Source: Perognathus longimembris pacificus | Lineage: Eukaryota; Chordata; Mammalia; Rodentia; Heteromyidae | Direction of reading: 5' to 3' | Length of the DNA stretch: 64,000 bases | NCBI RefSeq assembly: GCF_023159225.1 | Contig: NC_063169.1 | Coordinates: forward strand, 53,717,934-53,781,933 | Notes under the pieces: generated by a model | The model's input: the letters and a program-made list of their open reading frames with translations, nothing else | Databases searched by the model: none | What the model was told of the DNA's origin: nothing | Shown here: positions 35,511 through 46,498 of the stretch, piece by piece | How positions within the stretch are numbered: position 1 is the stretch's first letter | Layout: each line of letters starts with the position of its first letter | Translations under genes and position numbers: made by a program

Positions 35511-35747
35511 AAAACTGCCGATTGCGGGCTGGGGATATAGCCTAGCGGCAAGAGTGCCTGCCTCGGATACACGAGGCCCTAGGTTCGATTCCCCAGCACC
35601 ACATATACAGAAAACGGCCAGAAGCGGCGCTGTAGCTCAAGTGGCAGAGTGCTAGCCTTGAGCGGGAAGAAGCCAGGGACAGTGCTCAGGCCCTGAGTCC
35701 AAGGCCTAGGACTGGCAAAAAAAAAAAAAAACAAAACTGCCGATTGC
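35511..35747 (+). mobile_element. Young IDL-Geo-like SINE with 15-bp target-site duplication
   Basis: The direct repeat AAAACTGCCGATTGC at 35511-35525 and 35733-35747 flanks a full-length dimer. It carries the subfamily markers GCCTCGGATACACGAGGCCC and GAGCGGGAAGAAGCC. It lies 62 nt beyond the donor of the coiled-coil exon. Confidence 0.97.
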
Positions 35748-35808
35748 CCTTTCCCAGCTTTCTGTGGCAACCCTGCTCAAACAAGTTTTGAAATTTCCAG
35801 CTCCTTAC

Positions 35809-35921
35809 CTATGGGCTGAGATTTAAGTTTCAAGTGTCTAATTTCTTGGTTTTTTTCTTCAATAGCTTGATGAAGGAGTGCTTGTAATTCTTTCTCTTTC
35901 CGAACTAATTCTTCCAGTAAT
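35809..35921 (-). CDS. MAP3K5: MAP3K5 coding exon: C-terminal coiled coil
   Basis: The exon encodes human residues 1254-1291 and the first base of 1292: (R)LLEELVRKEKELQALLHQ, then AIEEKNQEIRHLKLK and SQPI. The leucine spacing and charged pattern are those of the C-terminal coiled coil used for ASK1 homo-oligomerisation. Differences from remembered human include HQAIEEKNQEIRHL for HRAIEEKDQEIKHL. Acceptor TTTTCTTCTTCAG, donor CCCATAG|GTAAGG. Entry phase 2, exit phase 1. A young IDL-Geo-like SINE lies 62 nt beyond the donor (35526-35732 plus duplication). Confidence 0.97.
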
Positions 35922-36934
35922 CTGAAGAAGAAAATTGTATTGTATTGGTTGACAAGATAACAAAGCTGAAGACATCAGTGATCTAGCATGAATTCCCAAG
36001 CTATAGACACCCTGGATGCTTGCAGAAATCCAGAGCTCTGGAATGAGGCAGGAGACTGTGCCTAATGAGCTCCCAGGCAACAGGGATACTCTGGACTGGC
36101 TCCAATTCCATCCAGCAGCAAAGTTCTGTCAGACTGTGCTTCCAGGCACAGATTAAAAGTTTCCCTTTCACACGGTCTCCCCAAATCATCAGAGACACTC
36201 TTCTATTGATCGCTTTTTCAGTGATCATAAATTTCCACATTACAAATAGGGGATATCAGTGGATGAATATTTTACATCAGAAAAATTGGTAAATAGGGAT
36301 AATAATACAAAGCAAAAAGCTAACCACTCTTTTGAAGCTATGACAGTTGGAGGAATGGGTCCCTAAAAGACCCGGCAAGTGGCAAGGTCTTCAACAACTG
36401 CTAATGGCTATTGCTGCAATTGTGGTTGTGATACACATTGTTCCTCCCATTTCTGGAATGGGAGTAGGGTTAATGAAGTGGGTCAAAGGACAGCTGAGTT
36501 TCTGTACGTTCCATTCCGAGTTCCCATCTGATGCCAAAGAAACAAGGAGAAATTATGATGTTCATATCACAGTTCTTACCCCGCAAGGTTCATCTAGAAC
36601 TGAGAACCAATTGTTAATCTATTTACCATATCTGACATTATTTCTTGGAGAATGCATTCCCGAATGCATTCCAAGTGATAAAAATAGATGCTCTATGTTT
36701 TTAAGAAAATATCTCTTGAGTAAGTTTTATTCAGAATGCTAATATTTACAATACAGAATTATTAGTAAGCTCACTAAGATTAATAATTGCATCCCCTAAA
36801 GCTCTTAGCAAGCTGCTTTTGTTTCATGTTCTGGCTACTGATAGATATAACTCAGGACCATGACTATCCAAAAGTCTGTTTCTGCTTTGATTGATAGACA
36901 TTGAAGGCAGCACAATGCAACTGAGATAGGCCTG

Positions 36935-37110
36935 GGCCTGTGTCCTGGCTCAGACAGACGCTTTCTGTGTTAGCCTTAGACAACTTAACCAAGGCCTCTG
37001 GACTTGCAGAAGGAAAATGTCCAGAACAGTCTCTGTGAGCATTAAACAAGGCAAAGGTCCTAGAAGTGAACTGTGCCTGGCCTTTAGTAGGATCTGCTTT
37101 GTGTTCTGCT
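36935..37110 (+). mobile_element. MIR remnant
   Basis: GCCTTAGACAACTTAACCAA, GTGAGCATTAAACAAGGCAA and CTGTGCCTGGCCTTTAGTAG follow the MIR core order. Confidence 0.65.
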
Positions 37111-37458
37111 GTAGTCTTGGGCTGTGGAACAAGCGTCCTTCCAGGACTCGTCTGGCTGTGGTCCTGCACTTCAAGCTCCACCTCGTTCCCACAGAACATA
37201 AAGCTGAGGCTCTCAGGAAGGAGGAGGAATCATAGTAGAGTGGGTGGCTGAGGTAAATAAAAATGAGAGGCAGACAAAGAAGGTAGGTTGAAGAAGACAG
37301 GTAAGTAACAACACCTACAGAGTAAACACATTACACAATTAAGTGGATTAAGCAGCATAAATTGAAAGCAAGAGGAGGAAGTAGAGGGTGGGAGGGAGAC
37401 TCCTCCAACAAGAATGGTGATCTAACTATGGACAGAAAGCTCTGTTTGAATGGTTTAG

Positions 37459-37460
<2 letters not shown>

Positions 37461-37506
<46 letters not shown>
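37461..37506 (+). repeat. (GT)n microsatellite
   Basis: About 23 uninterrupted GT units. Confidence 0.98.
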
Positions 37507-37510
<4 letters not shown>

Positions 37511-37826
37511 AGTTTTCTACCTTGTTAATTTGCATTCAGAGTGATAGCATATTGCTATTATTTTCTCAAAGAACACAATTATTTTCTAGAATTTAACATA
37601 TGTTTATCTAGGCTAGGCAGTTTGTTTTTATCTTGAAAAGCTAGAACTTAATGTTAGAAGTACAGGATTGACAGGCCTCCTCATTTGTTATTCAAACCAC
37701 CCTAAGTATATAGTCCATTAGTTTTAGTTTTATCTTGGGTTGAGTTACTTGGGAAATATGGTACAATGAAGGCAATTGGTTGCCTCCCTGTTCCAGAAAA
37801 GTATGGCAAGAAACCACCATAATTTT

Positions 37827-38019
37827 TTTTTCAGTCCTGGGGCTTGAGTCAGGGCCTGGGCACTGTCCCAGAGCTTCTTTTTGCTCAAGGCTAGCACTCT
37901 ACCACTTGAGCCACAGCACCACTTCCAGCTTTTTCTGTTTATGTGGTACTGAGGATTGGAACCCAGGGCCTCGTGCATGTTAGGCAAGCACTCTACCACT
38001 AAGCCATATTCCCAGTTCT
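37827..38019 (-). mobile_element. IDL-Geo-like dimeric SINE
   Basis: CAGTCCTGGGGCTTGAGTCA, CCACTTGAGCCACAGCACCA, GGAACCCAGGGCCTCGTGCA. Confidence 0.93.
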
Positions 38020-38041
38020 ACCATAAGATTTTAACTCAGGT

Positions 38042-38461
38042 GATGTAATTCAAGTGCTAGAGTGCTTATCTAGTATGTGTAAGACACTGGGTTCGCTTGC
38101 CAGCCACCCCACCACTGGTGCGCACAAAACCTACATGCAAAGTGAACTGAGAGGAAATTTGTTTAGGAAAGGTTGTAGCTATCATATTAAAAGTCTTAAG
38201 CTTTGCCTGACTCTGAGATTTGAGGATCACAGTTCAAAGCCAGCCCCAGACAGCCACATCTGATAGACTCTTTATCTCCAATTTACTAGCAAAAAGCCAG
38301 AAGTAGAAGTGTAGCTCAAGTGGTAGAGTGCCAGTCTTGAGTGAAAAAGCTAAGCAAGAGAATGAGGCCCAGCCCGACACAGGTGTCTCACACTTGTAAT
38401 CCTAGCTACTCAGGAAGCTAAGATCTAAATAAAGATCATGGTTCAAAGCCAGCTAGGGCAG
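38042..38461 (+). repeat. Inverted duplication, left arm
   Basis: Near-identical to the reverse complement of 39198-39648. It runs through an ID-like piece (TTCAAGTGCTAGAGTGCTTA), non-SINE sequence (CTACATGCAAAGTGAACTGA and TAGCTATCATATTAAAAGTC), a composite SINE missing about 36 nt of its B1-like start, and the start of another composite SINE. Mismatches are scattered; identity looks near 90%. Confidence 0.92.
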
Positions 38462-38670
38462 GGTTATTCTAGAATTTCAGGATTTAGAAATTAGATAACC
38501 AAATGGATACGTCTAAGTTTTAATAATGTTCCCACATCTCCTTGTGTGAAATGAACTTTACACAAGCATATACTTAAATAAAAGGAAGATGTATATTCTA
38601 AACCCATTTAGTTACTTCCAACCATTTAGAATTACTGATGAATCAAGATCTGGGTAAACCTGATTTACCT

Positions 38671-38914
38671 TTTTTTGGGAGGGGGCTGGTTATGGGCCTT
38701 GACCTCAGGTCCTGGGCACTGTCCTGAGCTCTTCAGCTCAAGGCTAGCACTCTACCACTTGAGCCACAGTGCCACTTTCAGTTTTCTGGTGGTAAATTGG
38801 AGATAAGTCTCATGAACTTTCCTGCATGGGCTGGCTTTGAACTGTGATCCTCACATCTCAGCCTCCTGAGTAGCTAGGATTACATGTGTGAGTCACCGGC
38901 ATCCATCTGGCCTG
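38671..38914 (-). mobile_element. B1-like + Geo-like composite SINE
   Basis: In the spacer of the inverted duplication: GGGCCTTGACCTCAGGTCCT, CCACTTGAGCCACAGTGCCA, GGATTACATGTGTGAGTCAC. Confidence 0.93.
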
Positions 38915-39035
38915 ATTTACCTTTATCAGTGATCATTCTCAACATTCTAAGCTTAAGATTTGTGTGTATGTGTGTGTATTTGTGTCAGTACTGAGGCTTA
39001 AAGTTACAGCCTCATATTCTCTCTCGCTCTCTCCT

Positions 39036-39054
39036 CCCCCCCCCCCCCCCCCCC
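39036..39054 (+). repeat. C19 homopolymer
   Basis: Nineteen C, the altered tail of the minus-strand SINE that follows. Confidence 0.95.
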
Positions 39055-39287
39055 AGTCCTGTGGCTTGAACTCAGGGCCTGAGTTCTGTCCCGGTGCTTC
39101 TTTGTGTTTACAGCTAGTGCTCTACCACTTGAACCACAGCACCACTTTGGCCTTTGCTGAGTAGTATTTCTAGAGAAAAGAGTCTCATGGATTTTTTCTA
39201 CCCTAGCTGTCTTTGAACCGTGATCTTTAGATCTTAGCCTCCTGAGTAGCTAGGATTACAAGTGTGAGACACCTGTGACTGGCTGGG
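39055..39287 (-). mobile_element. B1-like + Geo-like composite SINE
   Basis: AGTCCTGTGGCTTGAACTCA, CCACTTGAACCACAGCACCA, GGATTACAAGTGTGAGACAC; its B1-like end forms part of the right arm of the inverted duplication. Confidence 0.92.
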
Positions 39288-39648
39288 CCTCATTCTCTTG
39301 CTTAGCTTTTTCACTCAAGACTGGCACTCTACCACTTGAGCTACACTTCTACTTCCAGCTTTTTGCTAGTAAATAGGAGAGTCTGTCAGATGTGTCTCTC
39401 TGTGGTGGCTTTGAACTGTGATCCTCAGATCTCAGCCTCCTTAGTACCTAGGATTACAAGTGTGAGTCAGAGTCAGGCAAAGCTTAAGACTTTTAATATG
39501 ATAGCTACAACCGTTCCTAAACACATTTCCTCTCAGTTCACTTTGCATGTAGACTTTGTGTGTGTAGTGGTGGGGGGCGGGGGTGGCTGGCAAGTGAAGC
39601 CAGTGCCTTACACACACTAGATAAGCACGCTAGCACTTGAATTACAAC
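39198..39648 (-). repeat. Inverted duplication, right arm
   Basis: Reverse-complement partner of 38042-38461. It keeps the B1-like segment the left arm has lost and has an extra G/T-rich piece at 39557-39592. It reads, in minus order, the ID-like piece, the shared non-SINE sequence and two composite SINE ends. The spacer between the arms is about 735 bp. Confidence 0.92.
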
Positions 39649-39649
39649 C

Positions 39650-41509
39650 CCAGAAGGCAGCATATAACCTTGTATTGCAAATGATATTAACTGAAAATTT
39701 CAAGGACCAATATAGGTAAGATTGGTGTAAGTTCAGTTGCTCAGTGCTTGTACTAAAGCAGCTACCCTCTCTTCCTATCGTGAATGAGGGAAATACTGTA
39801 CTCATCTCACTTTTCTGGAGGTGCCGGAGGATCTTTGATAGTCACCACTGCAAAAATGGTAAAGGAAGCTAATAATCCTGCAGCTTTTACAGATCCAATT
39901 GTAAGTATGTAAACACACGCACAAATGTAGCTGTAATAAAGTAATAAACCATGCAATGTAAGAAATGTAATAAACATGGCAAATCCTAGTCTTCTCAACC
40001 GAGATGGGAAGGTTTTCATGAAAGCAAGGACCCAAGAGAAGCTCCAAAGAAAAATGATGAGACAAGAAGAATGGAGTTGGAGACAGTAGTATTAGAAGTC
40101 ATTGCTGCCAGAAACCCGGAGACAGAATCAGCAACAGGTGCAAGCACAAGGTGAAGCCAATGACCAAAGGAGAGAAAGGAAAGAAGCACACACACATACA
40201 CAAACTGTATTTAGAGAGTCAGGTCTTGTTGACATAGCCATGAAGTGCAGACAGACCAGCTCTTTAAAGTACACAAACTAGCTTTCCTGTCTGTTCAATT
40301 CTGACCAGAAGCGATGGGTGGGGAGCGCTGGATCAAAATAATAAGGAAGGAAATTTTCTCCTCTCCAGTGAGGATTAGGCAAGAATAAAAAATGAAGTGA
40401 TGCATTAGTACCCACCATAGGGGATGGGAAAGCATCAAGATTTAGATAAAGACTCAGAAAAGATCTAGGTTCCTTTCTATTAAGTAGTAGAGATGGCAGA
40501 TAAAGAGCTGGCCATTAAAGGATAAGACAAGCATATAGAAACCAGAGAGCCAGTTTTCTCTTTATTTTAAGAGTTTTCTCTTTGCAAATCATAGATCATA
40601 AGTATGTGTGCATTTACTAAATCATGCAACCTAAATTGATGTTTCTGAATAAAAGAGGAGCTTTGTACTAAGTTTCATATTCAAGTTTGACTTAAAAGAA
40701 CTTACACTTAGGACTAGAAATGATACAATTTTTTATCACTTTGCTAAACAACTCAAATTTTCATCTAAGGTTTCTAAATATTTGAACAAGTTTTATGGAG
40801 TCACTAAAAAAAAGTTTTCACCACAAGTGCAGAGCCATAAAGCCCGTTTCCCACATGTCAATGGTAGCAAACACAGGAAGCTATAAATCATAAAGATTCA
40901 GACCTTGAGCTGTGCCAATATCCATGGAGAACAAGAAGTATTTACTGCTCATTTAATAACCTGATCATGGGGTCTTATGCTAACCAATGCTCAGAGACAA
41001 ATTGTCACCTAGAATTTACAGCAGATTGAAAATAGAAGAGTCATAAATGTAGCCCATTCTAATTTTCTCAAGCTTCTAAAATGCAGTCTTAGTTTTCTTG
41101 AGAGCATTAAGCTGTTCCTCTTCTGAAAGGATCTGATATTTCAAATCAAGGGCTTTCAAGAACACAGGCTTTCTGTTCTGTCTCTCAGCTATCTATCAGA
41201 AGGAACAGGCTGCTCTGAGCCTGTGTTTCCACGACAGTTTAGAAAGTTACAGCACAACTACTCCGCAGCTCTCAGTGTAATGATAAGCCAGCGAAGAAAT
41301 GTTCCAAAGTAGCCTTGAACTAGTAGAGACAGAAAGTGGCAAAGAGACAAATCAAGCTCTCTTGTTAACGAGAAAAGCAGTAAATTAAGTATACATATTC
41401 AAGATAAAGGAATGTTTGTGAACACATAAAAATATGCACGTTCTGTAGATAAGACATATAAAGTAGACCCCCAAACACATATACTTTTACAGAAGTAAGA
41501 GGAAAGAAA
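39650..41509. other. MAP3K5: MAP3K5 intron, no recognisable element
   Basis: No exon or main-family repeat recognised. Overlapping minus-strand frames at 39802-40201 encode hydrophobic stretches, but they shift frame and match no family I recognise. Confidence 0.5.
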
Positions 41510-41775
41510 CTGCTGTATGCCAGTAGCTCATGCCTGTAATACTAGCTACTCGGGAGGCCAAGAACTGAGGATCATGGTTTGATGCTAGCCGAAGCAGCAA
41601 AGTATCTGAGAGTCTTTTCTTCAATTAACCACCACCACCACAAAAACAAACAAAAAAACCCCCACAAAAATCCCTAAGGGATAGAGCACCAGTCTTGAGG
41701 GGGAAAAAAAATGTAAGCAAGGACATGAGGCCCCGAGTTCAAACTCCAGCACTGGCACAAAGATAAGAAAAGAGA
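41510..41775 (+). mobile_element. B1-like + Geo-like composite SINE next to an exon
   Basis: TAGCTCATGCCTGTAATACT, GGTTTGATGCTAGCC, GAGTTCAAACTCCAGCACTG. Its tail ends about 40-50 nt from the donor of the exon at 41814-42057. Confidence 0.92.
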
Positions 41776-41813
41776 GGGTAGGGGAGAGAAAGTGACGTCA
41801 GTTTTGGACTTAC

Positions 41814-42057
41814 CTATTCGTTTCTATTTTCATCCTTCCAAGCTGCACATTGAGTGATCGGTGAGCATTCTGGGAATCGTGGGAGACCGTGGAGCTGAGC
41901 GTGCTCACTCCGGAAGTGGCTACGGCATCCTCCATGATGGCCGGAGGTCTTCGGATAGTTTGATTGGCAGGCGGCTCCTCGTGGTCGTCTTCTACGTCCA
42001 AGTCTTCCGGATCAGCAGTGTCACTCTCAGATGCCAGGCTAAAATGTGGCCTCAGTT
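41814..42057 (-). CDS. MAP3K5: MAP3K5 coding exon: acidic linker before the coiled coil
   Basis: This is the largest coding exon in the window (244 nt), encoding human residues 1173-1254. Reading order: (E)LRPHFSLASESDTAD, an acidic block DLDVEDDHEE, a serine/threonine-rich stretch (TSGVSTLSSTVSHDSQ), then LNVQLGRMKIETN(R) leading into the coiled coil. Changes from remembered human are mostly in the linker (PEDLD for QEDLD, EPPANQTIRRPP for EQPSNQTVRRPQ). Acceptor CTATACCCAACAG, donor CGAATAG|GTAAGT; entry phase 1, exit phase 2. A forward SINE ends within about 50 nt of the donor. Confidence 0.97.
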
Positions 42058-43009
42058 CTGTTGGGTATAGTATCAGTGATAAGTGTTAGCAAAATATAAC
42101 GTATTGTTTCCAGGACCGAGAGGTTAGAGTGGGTCCCTCTTACTATCCAAACTGCTCTTCCATGTGAAGGCTGGGTTTCTGCTATTTGTTTAGAATTATT
42201 CTGCCAGCGAACGTACAGAATTCACAGGATCAGAATGGCCAGCTTGTTACGGTCACCAAAGGCCTGCTTCCAAGCCCGCGAAGTGATTATTGTGTGACTG
42301 GCTTTCCCTTTGGGCTCCTACTTGCTTCTCTGTCTCAGAGTGTTTTTATCTTCTAACCTCCCCTCAGATGCTGGAAGTTGGGATTCTCTCCATTGCTTTT
42401 TTTTGTTTTTATTTATTCTCTATGGGTGAGCTCATTCAGATTCGTGAAGGTCAAGTAGTTCTAGTGTGTGCTAGCCGTGTACCCCATCAGGCCCCCATCC
42501 TTGGGCCTCCAAATCTGCTGGATATTCCTTTGGGCAGGTACTTAAAAATCGACCTCTTTTGTTCTGAACAAGAAGCACACTGTCCTTTAAGGCTAGGTGG
42601 CTCCTGGCTTCTTCAGCTCCTTTCGAAGCTTAAATTTTCTTATTGTGGTTAAAAAAGTTCATGACATAAAATTTACTACTTTATCCATTCCTAAGCATAC
42701 AATTCAGTAGTGTTGATTATATTCACATTACTGTGCAACCTGTCTCCAGAAAATTTTGCATTTTGCAAACTGAAACTCAATCCACAAGAAACAATACCTC
42801 CCTATTTTCCTGTCCTCACAGCCTATAGAAACCACCACTCTACTTTCTATGTCTTGGGTTCGACTACTCTAGGTACCTCACACAAGTGAAAAATATAATA
42901 TTCATCTTACTACTGGCTTATATTACTTCAAACAATGTCCTCACTGTTTGTCCATGTTGTAGTATATATCATAATTTCCTTTCTTTTAAGTCCCAATAAT
43001 ATTCAATTA

Positions 43010-43163
43010 CCTTTTTTTTTTTTTCCTCAAGGCTAGCACTCTACCACTTGAGCTACAGTGCCACTTCTGGCTTTTTCTGTTTATGTGATGCTGAGGAATG
43101 GAGCTCAGGGCTTCATGCATACAAGGCAAGCACTCTACAGCTAAGCCGCATTCCCAGCCCCTC
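43010..43163 (-). mobile_element. IDL-Geo-like SINE, 3'-truncated
   Basis: The T run is followed directly by CCTCAAGGCTAGCACTCTAC, so the end of the right half is missing; then GGAGCTCAGGGCTTCATGCA and CGCATTCCCAGCCCC. Confidence 0.9.
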
Positions 43164-43372
43164 GGTTGCATTTTTGTACTATCTTTGGTTTACCCATTCA
43201 TTTGTTGACTGACATTTGGGTTGCTTCGGTCTCTTAGCTATTAGGAATAGTGCTGCCATGAACTTGCTATGAACAGAGGCAGACACCTCGGTTGAGATCA
43301 TGTTTTTAATTCTGTTGGATATATACCCAGAAGAAGAACTGCTGCATCACATGGTAATTCTATGTTCAATTT

Positions 43373-43689
43373 TTTTTTGTCAGTCATGGGCTTGAACTCA
43401 GGGCTGGGTGCTGCCCCTGAGCTCTTTTTGCTCCAGGCTAGCACTTTGCCACTTGAGCCACAGCGCCACTTCTGAAGTTCTGAGGAATCAAACCTAGGGC
43501 TTCATGTATACCAGACAAGCACTCTTGCTACTAGGCCATATTCCCAGCCCCACTTCCAGTTTTTCGGTGGTTAATTGGAGATAAGAGTCTCACGGGGACT
43601 TTTCTGCCTAGGCTGGCTTTGAACTGTGATCCTCGGATCTCAGCCTTCTGAGTAGCTAGGATTACAGGTGTAAGCCCCTAGTACCCAGC
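43373..43689 (-). mobile_element. Mosaic or nested SINE pair
   Basis: An IDL-Geo-like copy (right half, then ID-like half ending CATATTCCCAGCCCC at about 43550) passes directly into ACTTCCAGTTTTTCGGTGGT and a complete B1-like half (GGATTACAGGTGTAAGCCCC). One right half serves both left halves. Confidence 0.85.
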
Positions 43690-44383
43690 TTATTTTCAAT
43701 TTTTAAGGATTTTACTATACTGTTTGCCATAGTGGTTGCAATGACATGATTTCTAGTTTCTCTACCTCCTCTCTGTGTCTATTATGGCTTACCAAACTTC
43801 CTTTCTGTTCTGATTCTTTCCCAAATCCCATTTCCTTTATTTTCTAGTTTATCTACAGTACAAATGACACAAAATCAGACACATTAACTTTGTAAACTCT
43901 AAGACAAGAGCTAAACGCATTAGGATCTCGAAACAACAACAGTGACAACATAGGTAAAACGAAAGAACGATCCTTCTGGGATTATTTGGGTTTTGAAGAG
44001 AATAATACATAATTTTTCTTCTACTTCACAGGCAACTGTGAAGTAGAAGATACTATAATGCTACACCAAATTAGAAAAGATTGGAACTTAGAAATTTTTC
44101 TAAAATTATTCTGAAGTATTTTTCAGAAGTCTTTGTAAACTGAAAAAAAATGTCAATAATTTAGAAGTTTTATAATTCTGCTAACTATAATACCTACTTT
44201 CTGGGAGTCAGCAGGGAAAAATTGGGAGAAAACAATGGAAGAGTTGACACTGTTCAAAAAAGAAATGTACTCATTATCTCACTTATGTAATTGTTACCCC
44301 ACAGTACATCACCTTTACAATAATAATACATATTTTAAAAGCTACTTTATGGGAAGAATTTTTTGATATTTATTATTATGCTT

Positions 44384-44628
44384 AAAGATCCCTTAACTTG
44401 GGCTGGGGATATAGCCTAGTGGCAAGAGTGCCTGCCTCGGATACACGAGGCCCTAGGTTCGATTCCCCAGCACCACATATACAGAAAACCGCCAGAAGTG
44501 GCGCTGTGGCTCAAGTGGCAGAGTGCTAGCCTTGAGCGGGAAGAAGCCAGGGACAGTGCTCAGGCCCTGAGTCCAAGGCCCAGGACTGGCCAAAAAAAAA
44601 AAAAAAAAAAAAAAGATCCCTTAACTTG
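44384..44628 (+). mobile_element. Young IDL-Geo-like SINE with target-site duplication
   Basis: The repeat AAAGATCCCTTAACTTG at 44384-44400 and 44612-44628 flanks a full-length dimer (44401-44611). It has the same GAGCGGGAAGAAGCC marker as the copy at 35526 and is nearly identical to it. The A at the edge of the second repeat is ambiguous with the tail. Confidence 0.97.
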
Positions 44629-45149
44629 ATATCCTTCCAACTCTCATTTATATGTGTAAGCATGACTAAAAATGATTTCCATTAATTTGAAAAATTGCAA
44701 GCTAATGCAATGTTTTGTTATTCTAGCCTTACATGGTGGCTCTTCGAGCATACTGCATTAGATTAAACACTGGAAAATACACCAATGATATTGGTAATGG
44801 TCTAAAGCAGGTGGAGGCAGATACACAGAAGGGCCCAAGATGCATGCCAAAAGACAGCAAGAAATTACAAGTCAAATAGAACACAGCTAAAAAGTACCTC
44901 AGTTATAGACCTAGTTGCATAGGTAATTCATCATGCATTCTGATCATTAATCTTTACATGCCGGCTTGGCTAAGCTAAGGGATGCCACATAGCTGAGGAA
45001 ACACCTTATTTCTGGGTGTGTCTGTGTAGGTGTTTCCCAAAGAGATGAACCTTTCAGTGACCTGAGACGGCCTACTCTCACCAATGGGGGTGACATCACC
45101 CAGGCCTGAAGAGAACAAAAAAAGGTAGACAAGAAAGAATTCTCTTTCT

Positions 45150-45420
45150 CTCTTTTCACTTGGGGCCATCTCTCATCTCCTGCTCCAGGTTCTCAGACTT
45201 CCAGTCTTGGACTGAGAGGTTCAACATCAGCTTCTTTCAGATTAGAGTGACTCACACCATTGCCTTCCCGCTCTATGGTATAGCGGCAGCAAATGTTGGG
45301 GCTTCTTAATGTCCATAACCACATGAGCCAATTCCTATAATAAATCTACTATCTATCTCTCCATAGCCTATTAGTGCTGCTTCTTTGAAGACCCTTGACT
45401 AATAAATGCATGACAGGTAA
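45150..45420 (+). mobile_element. MaLR-type LTR fragment (MLT1-like)
   Basis: CATGAGCCAATTCCTATAAT, AATCTACTATCTATCTCTCC and GACCCTTGACTAATAAATGC give the typical 3' end order of a mammalian MaLR LTR. Recognised from memory. Confidence 0.65.
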
Positions 45421-46219
45421 GCACATTTGCATGGCTGAATCCAGTGGCAGGTTGGTTTACTCACTGACAGATTCAGGGAGGCTAAGGGCCTGATGTGGGA
45501 TACTGAAGAAGGAAGGAATTTGGTCTGGGGGGAAAAAGAGAGTTGCTTGAAACAAGACTCCATGGTGGACCAAACCTTGTAGGAAGGATGTTAAGCAGAG
45601 TGAAGTGTCAGGACAGAGCCACATGTCAGGAGAAAAACAGAGACTCGTGTCCTACAATGAGTGGATGGCATTTAAGACCAATATAGGAAAGAAGAGCAGG
45701 CACATATTTCTAAGACAGCATGACGGTGTGAAACAATATCATACCCCTCTACTTGAAATCGTTAATCCCCCACATGAAAACAAATAGAACAAGTTTCTTT
45801 AACACAGGGTATTTCTGAATCCATGTAAGATCAGAATGCTGTGGAACAGGGCATATTCATGTCGTCATCGAGCAGTAACTAAAGTTCATTTCATGTGAAT
45901 ATGAGCACTGGCATATGCTTGATTCGGTGGAATGACTGGTGGTACTATGGACCACTCCAGGCAGCTTTTAGAGTATTGTTCATGCAGGAAGGGTATCCCC
46001 ATGATGGATTCTCGCTACCTTTGCATGATTATCCTGGTCTCAGCATTTCTCAGTCCAGTCACCCACTCTGCTCTTGAGAAGTAACAAGAGACAATGTTGC
46101 CAATAATCTTAAGGCTGATTCTTGAGGGCAAGTGAGAAAACAGCCTGAGAAAAGAACATCTAGGACATGTATACTGTATTCTCCGTTCTGTGTGTTCTTT
46201 TTTGAAGCAGGGAGACTGA

Positions 46220-46410
46220 GCACTGCTTTGAAAACTTATGATTTTGAAAGAACTTTAGAATCACAGAAAAGTTACAGGACAGTACAGAGAGTTCTCTGTA
46301 CCCTTCAGCAATGTGTCCCAACCTTATCTTATATCTTATATGCCTGTGAAACAATGATTATAAACAGGAAATCAACAGACACTACTGACAAATTTATAGA
46401 TTAGTGTTTG
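46220..46410. mobile_element. Possible old L1 fragment
   Basis: AATCACAGAAAAGTTACAGG, CTGTACCCTTCAGCAATGTG and AACAGGAAATCAACAGACAC recall an old L1 segment. The family is uncertain. Confidence 0.4.
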
Positions 46411-46460
46411 AATGTCACCAGTCTTCCTACTTATATCTTAAGTCTGTCTGTCTGTCTCTC

Positions 46461-46465
46461 TCTCT

Positions 46466-46498
<33 letters not shown>

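Larger units (their letters stand above)
35922..37826. other. MAP3K5: MAP3K5 intron, mostly unassigned
   Basis: Intronic DNA with a MIR remnant (36935-37110) and a long GT repeat (37461-37506). An open frame at 36347-36742 has no recognisable similarity and is not called. Confidence 0.6.
42645..43765 (-). mobile_element. Old L1 3' fragment, split by two SINE insertions
   Basis: Inverted L1 text in the expected order: CATAAAATTTACTACTTTAT, TTGTCCATGTTGTAGTATAT, CCATTCATTTGTTGACTGAC, GGATATATACCCAGAAGAAG, ATCACATGGTAATTCTATGT, TTTGCCATAGTGGTTGCAAT. SINEs at 43010-43163 and 43373-43689 interrupt it. L1 sense equals the MAP3K5 sense. Confidence 0.85.

Noticed and set aside
36347..36742. 131-residue plus-strand open frame in a MAP3K5 intron
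   Set aside because: No recognisable domain, low-complexity composition and no flanking splice or promoter signals; probably chance.
36864..37199. 111-residue minus-strand open frame
   Set aside because: It overlaps a MIR remnant and has no similarity to a known protein.
39802..40201. Minus-strand frames with hydrophobic, membrane-like stretches (possible processed pseudogene)
   Set aside because: The frames shift against each other, no family is recognisable, there is no poly(A) tail or target duplication, and C/T-rich DNA often gives hydrophobic translations.
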